33,735 nt of DNA from Candidatus Mediterraneibacter gallistercoris (GTDB lineage Bacteria; Bacillota_A; Clostridia; Lachnospirales; Lachnospiraceae), in contig DWWI01000079.1 of assembly GCA_019119745.1 (NCBI GenBank), forward strand, positions 1 through 33,735, given 5' to 3'. The translations under genes were made by a program, and so were the position numbers. Shown here in pieces: positions 22,788 to 31,389 of this stretch. Each line of letters starts with the position of its first letter. Position 1 is the first letter of the stretch. The notes below the pieces were generated by a model, which ran no database searches, was not told the DNA's origin, and worked only from the letters and a program-made list of their open reading frames with translations.

Positions 22788-23588
22788 TCACCAACAGATA
22801 TAATTTGACAGCCAGATATCCGACCTGAGGGAATCTAGCTCATCAAGCATAATAGCATTCTGAAACTGAATGTCTTGTAATACCTTGATCTGCTCTTTAA
22901 GCATTGACCGTGTATGTTCCGCCTCCATATGCATTTCATAAGCATTAACAGCCTCTTTCAGATTGTCCACCCTCGAATTATGATATGCTCTGACAAAAAA
23001 GGATAAAGCATCAGAAGTCCTATAAGCAGGTGGTACAAAAACGATTGCGTGTTTTATATTATTGATAGTGCTTTGAATCTGCTGCTGCAGAGCAGCTATT
23101 TCAAGATTTTCTTTTTTGATTTCAGGCTGCTTTTGAGGACCCAGCGACTTATTGATCATATTATGGACAATTTCTCCCGCGATAAATGCGATAATCACAA
23201 ATACAAACAATGAAAGTAATAACCCTAAAAGTTCCGTGATTATGCCTAAAAATCCATCAAACATATCGCTGATCCAATAAACAATAGTGTCAGTTAATGG
23301 ATGAAGCACAAACAAAGCAACTAAGAAGAGAACTACTTTTATTGCGAGGTCAAGAAATTTAGGAACAAAATTATGGTTTTCAAGTTGCTTGATCCGCTCT
23401 TTGTGACTCTCTATATTATTTACAGCATTTTCTATATCATGGATTGGCTGTATAAGGATCTCATAGATTCGGAAAAGCCTTTTATTGACTTCAGGATCTG
23501 CAGAAGATTCAACTCTGGTGTTATACTGAGTTCGCTGCGAACCATAGCCAGCATTACTTTGTGTGTATGGTTGACCTACTGTGTTCAT
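22788..23588 (-). CDS. Two-TM coiled-coil membrane protein, unknown function
   Basis: 266 aa. A Gln/Asn/Tyr-rich N-terminus (about 1-30) is followed by a helix with a coiled coil (33-72), two membrane helices (about 80-98 and 112-137), a second coiled coil (155-185) and a C-terminal helical domain. That domain contains VFVPPAYRTSDALSFFVRAY and 'NLKEAVNAYEMHMEAEH', a pattern common in unassigned Firmicute membrane proteins. AGGGGGA (on the minus strand) precedes the ATG. Its promoter is the twin of that of the sigma operon, so it is probably part of the same regulon. It faces the sigma operon tail to tail. Confidence 0.7.
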   Translation of the reverse strand: MNTVGQPYTQSNAGYGSQRTQYNTRVESSADPEVNKRLFRIYEILIQPIHDIENAVNNIESHKERIKQLENHNFVPKFLDLAIKVVLFLVALFVLHPLTDTIVYWISDMFDGFLGIITELLGLLLSLFVFVIIAFIAGEIVHNMINKSLGPQKQPEIKKENLEIAALQQQIQSTINNIKHAIVFVPPAYRTSDALSFFVRAYHNSRVDNLKEAVNAYEMHMEAEHTRSMLKEQIKVLQDIQFQNAIMLDELDSLRSDIWLSNYICW

Positions 23589-23639
23589 ACCTATTCCCCC
23601 TGTAAATGTAATTTATATGTTATGTATTTCTATCAGATA

Positions 23640-23665
23640 GACGAATGATGAGTAATAGAGGTTCA
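23640..23665 (-). promoter_or_regulatory. Second ECF-sigma-type promoter (for the coiled-coil membrane protein)
   Basis: On the minus strand: TGAACC (23665-23660), 16-nt spacer, CGTC (23643-23640). TATGAACCT and TTCGTC are identical to the sigma operon promoter, with the same N13 between these longer blocks. The distance to the start codon is about 50 nt. Confidence 0.7.
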
Positions 23666-23845
23666 TAAAAAATATAAAATAATTATATTTAGATTTCAAA
23701 TAAATTGCAAGATTATACTTGTGGGACAAATAATTACTTTAAAAAGGGAATTAAGCCATTTTTTAGTGAATCAAAAAATGGGAGATAATGAATATGCACG
23801 AAAAGGGGTACAATGAATTAGTCATTCTGCAAATTAAGGGGAGAT
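23666..23845. other. AT-rich stretch without a recognised gene
   Basis: Follows the second ECF promoter on its upstream side. It contains only short ORFs, the longest 39 codons at about 23793 with no convincing ribosome site. Nothing else recognised. Confidence 0.5.
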
Positions 23846-24668
23846 ATAGAAAACAGAAGAAGCGATCTTTCGGGATTACTGCTGTCGTCTTTTTCAGGAA
23901 TTGCTCAGCAGGATGACATTATATCTACAGTTTCTGAGATAGTTGCGCATGCAAAAAAAGACGGGTATTCTTCAAAATTGGGCGAGGCACTCATAAAGTA
24001 TTGAGATATAGAGCTTTTCTGCTGCTACGTAGCAGTGCTACAATGTAAGATCGAAGAAAAGTTCTACTCAGACTACTGGGTGGCGCATACTCAGGTTCTG
24101 GGAGGAAACTGCTACAATGATGTGATTATATGTGGTATGATCCTCAAACAGAAGTATGGCAGAACCAGAAGACCTTTGGCATCCTATTGGCCGCCTACAA
24201 AAGAGGACTATGCTGCAGAATTGGGAAACCGTAAGCAGGGGCTTCTTGAAGAAATTTCGAGAAAAACTTCAGTTAGTAAAGTCCACTATATTTACGTATA
24301 AAGATGCGGTCGCGAATGCGGACGTACTTTTATTCTATAACTTTGTCATTTTTTACATGAACCATAAAATCGGAGGAACTCAGTTCCTTCAGAAAGAAGG
24401 AGACAATATAAATAAAGTTACAACTCAAGCAAAAAGGATCTTTGAGGCCTTGGACCTAGCAGCTATAGAAAGCCGCGTTCTTGAGCTGTGCAGTAATCGG
24501 TATGATACTCACTCTAGCACTGAGAGCTCCTTATCGAATGAGCGAAGGATATGGACTCAGTCGATAACGGCATTACTCTTTATTTACGAACTGGAGTTCT
24601 TCTTCTACTACTCATTAATCCAATTTTTCGTATTGCCTGTAATTAGACTGCATGATATAATGCAATGA
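23846..24668 (+). pseudogene. Unrecognised broken gene(s)
   Basis: From 23846 a frame without a start codon reads 'DLSGLLLSSFSGIAQQDDIISTVSEIVAHAKKDGYSSKLGEALIKY', stops at 24002-24004, then stays open in the same frame to 24301, including NDVIICGMILKQKYGRTRRP and 'SYWPPTKEDYAAELGNRKQGLLEEI'. A second frame (24156-24668) continues with 'TYKDAVANADVLLFYNFVIFY' and NINKVTTQAKRIFEALDLAA. No part has a clear ribosome site. The pattern is that of one decayed coding region with a nonsense codon and a frameshift. No family was recognised, so the function is unknown. It forms the right border of the accessory region before miaB. Confidence 0.4.
24022..24035. repeat. Perfect 14-bp palindrome
   Basis: CTGCTACGTAGCAG is its own reverse complement. 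It could be a protein-binding site or chance. Confidence 0.4.
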
Positions 24669-24729
24669 TGGTGTAAATGATTCTCGTTTGAATTTGATAA
24701 GGTTTTTATATTATGAGGTGAAGAAATAG

Positions 24730-26184
24730 ATGATAGATAAAGAAAAATGGGAGAAAACATTAAAGGAATTGCCGGATGTGCCTCCTGCGACAGAACCGGA
24801 ACGTCAATACTATTTTATAAAGAAATGTCGTCAAATTGTACAAAAAATTAATAAAGAACGGGGCTTTCCTTTGTGCTACAAAACGGTTACATTCGGCTGT
24901 CAGATGAACGCACGCGATTCAGAAAAACTGGCCGGTATTCTTGAACAGATCGGCTATGTCGAAGAACCTGAAGAAGAGAAGGCTGACTTTGTTATCTACA
25001 ATACCTGCACAGTGCGGGAGAACGCGAACCAGAGAGTCTACGGGCGGCTGGGGCAGCTTGGACGGATCAAGAAAAAGAATCCGCATATGATGATCGCACT
25101 CTGCGGCTGCATGATGCAGGAACCCCATGTTGTGGAGAAGTTAAAGACAAGCTACCGCTTTGTCGATCTGATTTTCGGCACACACAATATCTATAAGTTT
25201 GCGGAGCTTCTGGCAACCCGCATGGAATCCGGCAGGATGGTCATCGACATCTGGAAGGACACAGACAAGATTGTAGAGGATCTTCCTGTAGAGCGGAAGT
25301 ATCCGTTTAAGTCTGGAGTAAACATTATGTTCGGCTGCAATAATTTCTGCAGCTATTGCATAGTACCTTATGTGCGCGGGAGAGAGAGAAGCCGTGATCC
25401 TAAAGCAATCGTACGAGAGATCGAGCGCCTTGTAGCTGACGGTGTGGTTGAAGTTATGCTCCTCGGACAGAATGTGAATTCCTATGGCAAGACACTGGAG
25501 CAGCCGATCACATTTTCCGAACTATTGAAAGAAATTGAAAAAATCGAGGGACTGGAGCGTATCCGTTTCATGACCTCTCATCCGAAGGATCTTTCAGATG
25601 AATTGATCCAGGTTATGGCGGAGTCAAAAAAGATCTGCCGTCACCTGCATCTGCCGGTACAGTCGGGCAGTACCAGGATACTGAAAAAGATGAACCGCCG
25701 CTATACGAAAGAAGGCTATCTTGATCTTGTAAACCGCATAAAAACTGCCATACCGGATATATCTCTGACCACAGATATTATTGTAGGTTTTCCGGGTGAG
25801 ACGGAAGAAGATTTTCAGGAAACTCTGGATGTGGTAAGAAAAGTCCGTTATGACAGCGCTTTCACGTTTATTTATTCAAAACGTACAGGTACGCCTGCCG
25901 CCGTGATGGAGGATCAGGTTCCGGAAGATGTCGTGAAAGACCGGTTTAACAGACTGCTCAAAGAGGTACAGGAGATTTCCGCAGAAGTATGTGCTGTTCA
26001 TGAGGGAACTGTACAGACTGCTCTGGTGGAATCGGTAAACGATCATGACAGCAGCCTGGTGACCGGGCGGCTGAGCAATAATCTGCTCGTCCATTTCCCA
26101 GGAGACGCTTCCATGATCGGCAAATTTTATCAGGTGCGCCTGAATGAATGCAGGGGATTCTATTATATCGGAGAACTGATATAA
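24730..26184 (+). CDS. miaB: MiaB: tRNA-2-methylthio-N6-isopentenyladenosine synthase
   Basis: 484 aa, with three domains in order. The UPF0004 domain (about 49-165) has cluster cysteines in TFGCQMNARDSE, NTCTVRENA and LCGCMMQ. The radical SAM domain has GCNNFCSYCIVPYVRGRERS (CxxxCxxC near residue 203). The C-terminal TRAM domain is about 418-484. It adds a methylthio group to i6A37 in tRNAs reading UNN codons, using S-adenosylmethionine and two 4Fe-4S clusters. An N-terminal extension of about 45 residues is normal for clostridial MiaB. GAGGTGA (24715-24721) sets the start. Confidence 0.95.
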   Translation: MIDKEKWEKTLKELPDVPPATEPERQYYFIKKCRQIVQKINKERGFPLCYKTVTFGCQMNARDSEKLAGILEQIGYVEEPEEEKADFVIYNTCTVRENANQRVYGRLGQLGRIKKKNPHMMIALCGCMMQEPHVVEKLKTSYRFVDLIFGTHNIYKFAELLATRMESGRMVIDIWKDTDKIVEDLPVERKYPFKSGVNIMFGCNNFCSYCIVPYVRGRERSRDPKAIVREIERLVADGVVEVMLLGQNVNSYGKTLEQPITFSELLKEIEKIEGLERIRFMTSHPKDLSDELIQVMAESKKICRHLHLPVQSGSTRILKKMNRRYTKEGYLDLVNRIKTAIPDISLTTDIIVGFPGETEEDFQETLDVVRKVRYDSAFTFIYSKRTGTPAAVMEDQVPEDVVKDRFNRLLKEVQEISAEVCAVHEGTVQTALVESVNDHDSSLVTGRLSNNLLVHFPGDASMIGKFYQVRLNECRGFYYIGELI

Positions 26185-26510
26185 TAAATTTCGATTTTTC
26201 GGACTGACAAGGTATCCGCCGGGAGGCAGGTATTGCTAACGCACACATTTTCATTCGGTCGCAGCGTAACGGTACATAAGAGCGCAAAAGACGCGCTCTA
26301 AATGCCGACGCTGCTCCAACGGTGCGTACACAATACCTGCCTCCCGGCTGCTTTCTTTCCCATTTCGAAAATTCTCATGCAAACGGGTAGAAGAAACGAC
26401 TTCATCGACTATGATCCCATTATTTCAGCCGATATAGGATTTGTTGATCTGCCGGTTCGAATTCGAGCCGAACTTTATTCCCATCGGCATTCAGTCCGGC
26501 AAATCTCAAT
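26185..26510. other. Convergent intergenic region with a large nested inverted repeat
   Basis: Between the 3' ends of miaB and the glycosyltransferase gene. It contains the 26218-26348 palindromic element. The remainder (26349-26510) shows no ORF with a ribosome site and no recognised gene. Confidence 0.6.
26218..26348. repeat. 131-nt nested inverted repeat
   Basis: Outer arms of 18 nt match perfectly (26218-26235 GCCGGGAGGCAGGTATTG; 26331-26348 its complement). Inside, in order, ACGCAC/GTGCGT (26239-26244, 26322-26327), GCAGCGT/ACGCTGC (26261-26267, 26308-26314), CGGTA/TGCCG (26270-26274, 26303-26307) and AGAGCGC/GCGCTCT (26279-26285, 26293-26299) also pair. The result is one long interrupted hairpin. 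No T-run and no obvious target duplication. It could be a structured RNA, a palindromic repeat element (MITE-like) or a two-way terminator. Confidence 0.75.
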
Positions 26511-27440
26511 TTATGTTCCTGAAAATCCCCCTCTTTTCTTTACGATATAGATCGGCCGCTTCTTACTTTCCATATAATCTTTTGACACATACTGCCCCAG
26601 TATCGATATAAAGAACATCTGCACGCCGTTGAGCAGCAGGATCAGGCATACTAGCAGCGGAATTCCGGACAGTCCTCCTCCGGATATCAGATTCCAGATC
26701 CCGGTCAGGACTGCGGCCAGGATCAGCAGAGCCCCGGTGGTCCCGGCCATAGTGACAGGAGCAGAGGAGAATGACAGGATGCCGTCCACTGCATATCGGA
26801 AGAGAGACCGCAGCGACCATTTCGTTTCGCCGGCTGTCCGCTCTACATTGTGGAAAGGAATCCACTTTGTGTCAAATCCCACAAAGGAAAAAATTCCTTT
26901 CATATATCGGTTGTATTCTTTCAGTTCGAGAATGGAATCGGCCATTGCCCGGCTCATCATGCGGAAATCTCCCTTACCGTCTCCCATATCCAGTTTGCAG
27001 GTTTTACGGATGATCTTATAGAATGTGCGGGAGAGGAGACTGCGGAGTCTGTTTTCGCCGGTGCGGTCTTCCCGAAGACCTGCGCAGCAGTCATATCCCT
27101 CGGTTTTCAGTACGTGGTACATTTCTTTCAAAAGCTGTGGCGGATGCTGCAGATCCGCGTCCATGAACACGCAGTAATCACCGGAGGCGTTCTGCAGACC
27201 GGCATACATGGCGGCTTCTTTCCCGAAGTTTCTGGAAAAAGAGATATATCGGCACCGGCTGTCCGAGTGGCAGAGACTTTCAAGAATATCAGGTGTATGG
27301 TCCCGGCTTCCGTCGTCTACAAATAGAAATTCGCACTCCGCTCCGTCGATATCGCTTACAGCTTCAGAAGTAACACGGTAAAATTCCGGCAGGGCTTTCT
27401 CTTCATTATAACAGGGAATGATGATACTGATTTTATCCAT
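26511..27440 (-). CDS. GT2 polyprenyl-phosphate glycosyltransferase (GtrB/CsbB-like)
   Basis: 309 aa. The GT-A domain has IIPCYNEEKALPEFY, FVDDGSRDHTPDIL, FSRNFGKEAAMYAGLQNASG and DADLQHPPQ. The C-terminus has two membrane helices (about 233-257 and 265-290) typical of GtrB/DPM1-type enzymes, which transfer a sugar from a nucleotide donor to undecaprenyl phosphate. Its start overlaps the end of the GtrA gene by 8 nt. It is last of a three-gene operon with GtrA and YfhO, so it supplies lipid-linked sugar for surface glycosylation. The sugar is unknown. Confidence 0.9.
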   Translation of the reverse strand: MDKISIIIPCYNEEKALPEFYRVTSEAVSDIDGAECEFLFVDDGSRDHTPDILESLCHSDSRCRYISFSRNFGKEAAMYAGLQNASGDYCVFMDADLQHPPQLLKEMYHVLKTEGYDCCAGLREDRTGENRLRSLLSRTFYKIIRKTCKLDMGDGKGDFRMMSRAMADSILELKEYNRYMKGIFSFVGFDTKWIPFHNVERTAGETKWSLRSLFRYAVDGILSFSSAPVTMAGTTGALLILAAVLTGIWNLISGGGLSGIPLLVCLILLLNGVQMFFISILGQYVSKDYMESKKRPIYIVKKRGGFSGT

Positions 27441-27825
27441 GGTTGACGACCTCCTTTTTGAAAATACCGAATTTACACAATATATAATTTCCGATCACGG
27501 TGATCACACTTACGGCCAGTTTCGCCGGAAATGCGGCTGTACCAAGGCGGCTGATGAGCAGCCACAGAAGTACGTTTTCTACGATAAGAGTTACAAAGCG
27601 CAGTGCCGTGAAGGAGGCAAGTTCAGCGGCGATATGTCTTTCAGAATGAAAGACCAGACGGCGGTTCAGAATATACGCGGTGAGTACGGCGCCTGCCCAT
27701 GCCGCGCTGTTAGCGGCAAGATATGGGATATGCATTGCGAGAAATCCTGCGTACAGGAGATAGTTGACCCCTGTGGTCGCGACTCCACTGATCAGATAAG
27801 TAATAAGTTCCCGTTTTATTTTCAT
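27433..27825 (-). CDS. GtrA family membrane protein (lipid-sugar flippase type)
   Basis: 130 aa, four membrane helices. 'ELITYLISGVATTGVNYLLYAGFL', 'NSAAWAGAVLTAYILNRRLVF' and 'GNYILCKFGIFKKE' match GtrA along its length. GtrA proteins are thought to flip the lipid-linked sugar made by GtrB across the membrane. The start at 27825 has an AGGGAGGA site on the minus strand; the longer open frame upstream overlaps the YfhO gene and is not coding. It lies 41 nt after YfhO. Confidence 0.85.
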   Translation of the reverse strand: MKIKRELITYLISGVATTGVNYLLYAGFLAMHIPYLAANSAAWAGAVLTAYILNRRLVFHSERHIAAELASFTALRFVTLIVENVLLWLLISRLGTAAFPAKLAVSVITVIGNYILCKFGIFKKEVVNHG

Positions 27826-27866
27826 AGATAATTCCTCCCTGTATTGTGCTGGCATATTTTTATTAT

Positions 27867-30440
27867 TCAATGCCGGATAATGGTCCTGTTGGACATACGT
27901 TCCGAGTGTGGCTTCCGACGTAAACAGTGCAGAAATATATACAGAAGATAAATACCATATCCTCCGCACGCAGCTGCGCTGACAGCGCATCCGGCAGTTT
28001 TCCCGGGCGGGGAGAAGCGGAATTCCACAGTGTGCTTTCCCTTCTCAAGATAAGTGCCGGCAAATGCCTCGTTTACCTTTATAAGTTTTGCTGCCTTTCC
28101 ATCTATCAGTATCTCAAGCCCGTTTTGCAGAGGAATGGATGTGGCAAGATATCCGTTTCTCTGTGCGGTTACTGTACCGGAATCTGTCAGCGGAGTGTAT
28201 TTTTTTGCTGTCAGCAGAGACTGGTCATAGAGATACCATCGGATATCGGACAGCTTGTAATGCCCTCTGGAAAAGGTGATCTCCAGACGGTCTACTCCGG
28301 ACTCTGAATCCGTAGAAAACTGATAGTGGAACTGATTGTTCCCGTTAGGATACGGAGCAAACATACCGGACAGTTTGTTGCGTATATTGTTAATGTCAAT
28401 AACTACGGCTTTTGTCGTCAGATTGCTGACATCAAACTGACAGAGCAGAATACTGCCGGGCTGCGGATTCTGTATGTTAAGAGTCAGTGTGCAGTCCTTT
28501 TTTGCAGTGATTTCCCATCCGCCGTCCGTATGGGTGAGGTCAAGTCCTTCCGGAAAGTCAGATACCTTGAGTTGAGGCTCATACGGGCGCATGTTTTCCT
28601 CCGGCGGATTTTCCTGTACGGTATTCTCCTGCCCGCAGAACGGCTCTGAGCTATCCCCGACAACGGTCTTCTGTGTGATGACGTCCAGTTTTTCCAGCGG
28701 CCCCAGTGTGTCGAACCATTCCTGCGGAACAACATCATCTGTAAAGTACACGGCCGGCAGGACGTCGGGATTCTCGACGAGAACATTTTCTCCGGACTGA
28801 AGAATTCTGCTGTATCCTGCGGGAATATCATCGGAAGTCGTTTCCAAATACCGGACGCCCAGCAGATGCAGCATGAACGGATTGTCTGAGGTCAGCAGTG
28901 CCACACGGTTGTTGATACGGATCGGAGTCATAAGCGTGTCATAGTACAATTCGGAATATTTCCCATTTGTGACGGAAGAATACATTGTACTGCGCAGCTG
29001 TGATGTATTCAGTTCGTTTCCGCTGATAAGAGGACTCAGCAGGCTGTCGAAATGGTAGAGTGGATTAAATCGCACCTGTTTTAGTTCATCAGCCGTAAAG
29101 CCCGGAGATACATCTGTTTTCTTTACCCAGTCCTCTGTACCTGCCGTGGCGAGATACATCCCGACCGGCGATATGATAAGAAGGATAACAGTCAGCCACC
29201 CTGCGGCAGTGCAGGACCATTTCGAAGCACCCCGCCGGATGACCGTGTGACTGTATTTTTTTCGTAGTTTTGCTGTCAGGCACAGGCAGAACAGGATACT
29301 AAGTTCCAGTATGATCCACGGGAACTGTACCTGGCTGAACCAGAGCAGACTTACCGGGAGCATAATGGCAAACGGCCATAGCGGAACAACGTTTTTCCCC
29401 TGTTCCCGATCTGCCCGGGCGGGACTGTGCATTTCCAGAAAACGTACACAGTGCAGGATGACCAGAGGCATGAAGGGGATCAGAATCTTCGGCCGTGCGT
29501 ACAGTGTGCCGTTTAAAAGGTAGGAAAAGATACCGAACATTCCGAACAGTATAAAGAGGATGCTGTCTGCCCGGAGCGTTCTGATCATAAGTCCTGCCAG
29601 TACAGCATAAAAACAGACCAGGGTAAGTCCCATCCCATATTCGTTAAACAGGATATTGTTGAAGACCGGATTAGGGCCAAACAGTTCCAGCAGCTTCAGT
29701 AATCCCGTGCCTGTGCCGCTCCGCCTGTTCTCCAGCAGGACAAGAGCCGTGGGGAGGAGGAGAGCCGCCGCCATTGCCGCGGAAAGAAACACTGAGGGAA
29801 TATATCGCTTCACAAATGATCCCTTCCAGAATGCTTTGCCTTCTGTGCGGTACCAGTACCATCCGACTGCGGCAAAAGCAGAGATGGAGAAGTAAAAGCT
29901 GGAGAGGCAGATGAGCAGGAGGCAGAGCGGAAGCCATTTAAAATATTTTTTCCTGATACACAGGAAAGCAGACAGCAGAAACGGCAGATAATTCACAAAC
30001 ATGATCTGACGGTGCATATGGAACAGGCATCCGGCTGTCATAAAGAGGATGCTCCCCAGCCATGAGATAAGCGGAGACGTCTGTTCTGTTCTCAGCCAGA
30101 CATACATAACAAGAACAGAGCCGAGATATACGGCAAGCATGTACCCGATTACAATATTTACCATAGGTATCTGTGGAAATACGCAGCCGATCAGGATATC
30201 TGCTCTTAAGAAACCATAGTAGGCAAACTGATATCCGTTGGAGCCGCCGCCCAGATTTATCCATGACGGCAGCAGAGTGTGCTGCTCAAGACATGTATTA
30301 CGTATCGTTTCCGCCAGAGTAACATGCTGGCTCAGCCAGTCGGTATTTGATCCGTATACATATCCGTCCGGAATGACCGCAATGGTCAGTATTATAAAGA
30401 TCAGGATGAGGGAAACGGGGTAAAACCATTTCTTCATCAT
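27867..30440 (-). CDS. YfhO family multi-pass membrane glycosyltransferase
   Basis: About 857 aa. A GT-C type protein: N-terminal half with about twelve helices and an early acidic extracellular loop (YGSNTDWLSQHVTLAETIRN), then a large extracytoplasmic part (about 430-820) and a last helix near 825-845. YfhO in Bacillus completes lipoteichoic acid glycosylation together with the GT2 CsbB. Here YfhO, GtrA and GT2 lie in one operon, which suggests the same three-step scheme: make, flip, transfer. ATG 30440 has AAGGGGG on the minus strand; upstream in-frame codons lack a site. The acceptor polymer is inferred. Confidence 0.85.
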   Translation of the reverse strand: MMKKWFYPVSLILIFIILTIAVIPDGYVYGSNTDWLSQHVTLAETIRNTCLEQHTLLPSWINLGGGSNGYQFAYYGFLRADILIGCVFPQIPMVNIVIGYMLAVYLGSVLVMYVWLRTEQTSPLISWLGSILFMTAGCLFHMHRQIMFVNYLPFLLSAFLCIRKKYFKWLPLCLLLICLSSFYFSISAFAAVGWYWYRTEGKAFWKGSFVKRYIPSVFLSAAMAAALLLPTALVLLENRRSGTGTGLLKLLELFGPNPVFNNILFNEYGMGLTLVCFYAVLAGLMIRTLRADSILFILFGMFGIFSYLLNGTLYARPKILIPFMPLVILHCVRFLEMHSPARADREQGKNVVPLWPFAIMLPVSLLWFSQVQFPWIILELSILFCLCLTAKLRKKYSHTVIRRGASKWSCTAAGWLTVILLIISPVGMYLATAGTEDWVKKTDVSPGFTADELKQVRFNPLYHFDSLLSPLISGNELNTSQLRSTMYSSVTNGKYSELYYDTLMTPIRINNRVALLTSDNPFMLHLLGVRYLETTSDDIPAGYSRILQSGENVLVENPDVLPAVYFTDDVVPQEWFDTLGPLEKLDVITQKTVVGDSSEPFCGQENTVQENPPEENMRPYEPQLKVSDFPEGLDLTHTDGGWEITAKKDCTLTLNIQNPQPGSILLCQFDVSNLTTKAVVIDINNIRNKLSGMFAPYPNGNNQFHYQFSTDSESGVDRLEITFSRGHYKLSDIRWYLYDQSLLTAKKYTPLTDSGTVTAQRNGYLATSIPLQNGLEILIDGKAAKLIKVNEAFAGTYLEKGKHTVEFRFSPPGKTAGCAVSAAACGGYGIYLLYIFLHCLRRKPHSERMSNRTIIRH

Positions 30441-30478
30441 TGCATTCCCCCTTTCAATAAACACAGCTTAATATACCT

Positions 30479-30521
30479 TTCTTAAAAAATGCCGGAACTG
30501 AATCTAAAGAATTCTTAAGAA
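30479..30521. promoter_or_regulatory. Possible response-regulator binding sites in the divergent intergenic region
   Basis: TTCTTAA occurs at 30479-30485 and 30512-30518, 33 nt apart (about three helical turns). The second is part of the palindrome TTCTTAAGAA (30512-30521). They lie between the YfhO operon and the two-component operon. Inference only. Confidence 0.35.
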
Positions 30522-30546
30522 ACCCTTCAGAGAAGATAAAATCGTG

Positions 30547-30552
30547 TATAAT
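30547..30552 (+). promoter_or_regulatory. -10 box of the two-component operon
   Basis: Perfect TATAAT. The -35 is poor (CCCTTC at 30524-30529 with a 17-nt spacer), as expected for an activator-dependent promoter. Confidence 0.5.
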
Positions 30553-30630
30553 CAGACATGGCAGCGGAACTGCTCTGACGAAAGACTGCCGGACAGGCAT
30601 GACAACGACTTTAAACAGGAGGACATCCAA

Positions 30631-31389
30631 ATGGAAATACGTTCGGAACAGCCGGAAAATAAAGCGTCGAGAGTACTGATCGTAGATGACAATCCTGAGA
30701 TTCGGGAGATTATTCATATATTGCTCGGCGGCGAGGGATATGACATAGAAGAGGCGAAAAATGGAAACGAGGCAATCTTAAAGACAAAGGAAAATACATT
30801 TGATCTTATTATATTGGATATTATGATGCCCGGTATGGATGGATATCATACATGTATGGAGATACGAAAGGAGAGTAACGCACCGATTCTGTTTCTCAGT
30901 GCGAAGACGCGGGAGGGAGATAAGATGCTCGGCTTTTCGAGCGGAGGAGATGATTATCTCGCAAAGCCTTTTTCCTACAATGAACTGGTAAGCCGTGCAA
31001 AAGCTCTGATCCGGCGGTATCAGGTTTATAAAGGAAAGCAGGAAAGGCGGCAGATACCGGCAGACGGACAGGAGGCTTCTTCGGGCAAGAATACCCTCCG
31101 GCTGCACAATCTGGAGATTGATGAAATGTCGGAGACGGTCACACGCAATGGAAACCAGGTTGATCTGACAGACACAGAATATGAAGTCCTGCACCTTCTT
31201 GTGAAGAACCGCCGCCAGATATTCTCAGCGGAGCGTCTCTATGAGGCTGTCTGGCAGGAACCGTACTATTACGGAGCAAATAATACGGTCATGGTCCATA
31301 TCCGGAATCTGCGCAGAAAGATAGAGAAAGATGCGAAGAATCCGGAATTGATCAAGACAGTGTGGGGAAGGGGGTACCGCTGTGACTAA
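30631..31389 (+). CDS. OmpR/PhoB-type response regulator
   Basis: 252 aa. The receiver domain has acidic pair D19-D20 (LIVDDNPE), phospho-acceptor D63 (ILDIMMPGMDGYH), Ser in FLSAKT and the Lys in LAKPFSY. A linker of about 30 residues leads to the winged-helix domain with 'LTDTEYEVLHLLVKNRRQIFSAERLYEAVWQ' and VMVHIRNLRRKIEKD ... VWGRGYRCD. It binds DNA as a phosphorylated dimer. The start is at 30631 with AGGAGGA (30618-30624). Its end overlaps the kinase start. It is divergent from the glycosylation operon, its likely target. Confidence 0.92.
   Translation: MEIRSEQPENKASRVLIVDDNPEIREIIHILLGGEGYDIEEAKNGNEAILKTKENTFDLIILDIMMPGMDGYHTCMEIRKESNAPILFLSAKTREGDKMLGFSSGGDDYLAKPFSYNELVSRAKALIRRYQVYKGKQERRQIPADGQEASSGKNTLRLHNLEIDEMSETVTRNGNQVDLTDTEYEVLHLLVKNRRQIFSAERLYEAVWQEPYYYGANNTVMVHIRNLRRKIEKDAKNPELIKTVWGRGYRCD

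Noticed and set aside
26302..26550. An 82-codon plus-strand frame between miaB and the glycosyltransferase
   Set aside because: It starts inside the nested inverted repeat, has no ribosome site, and runs into the opposite gene.
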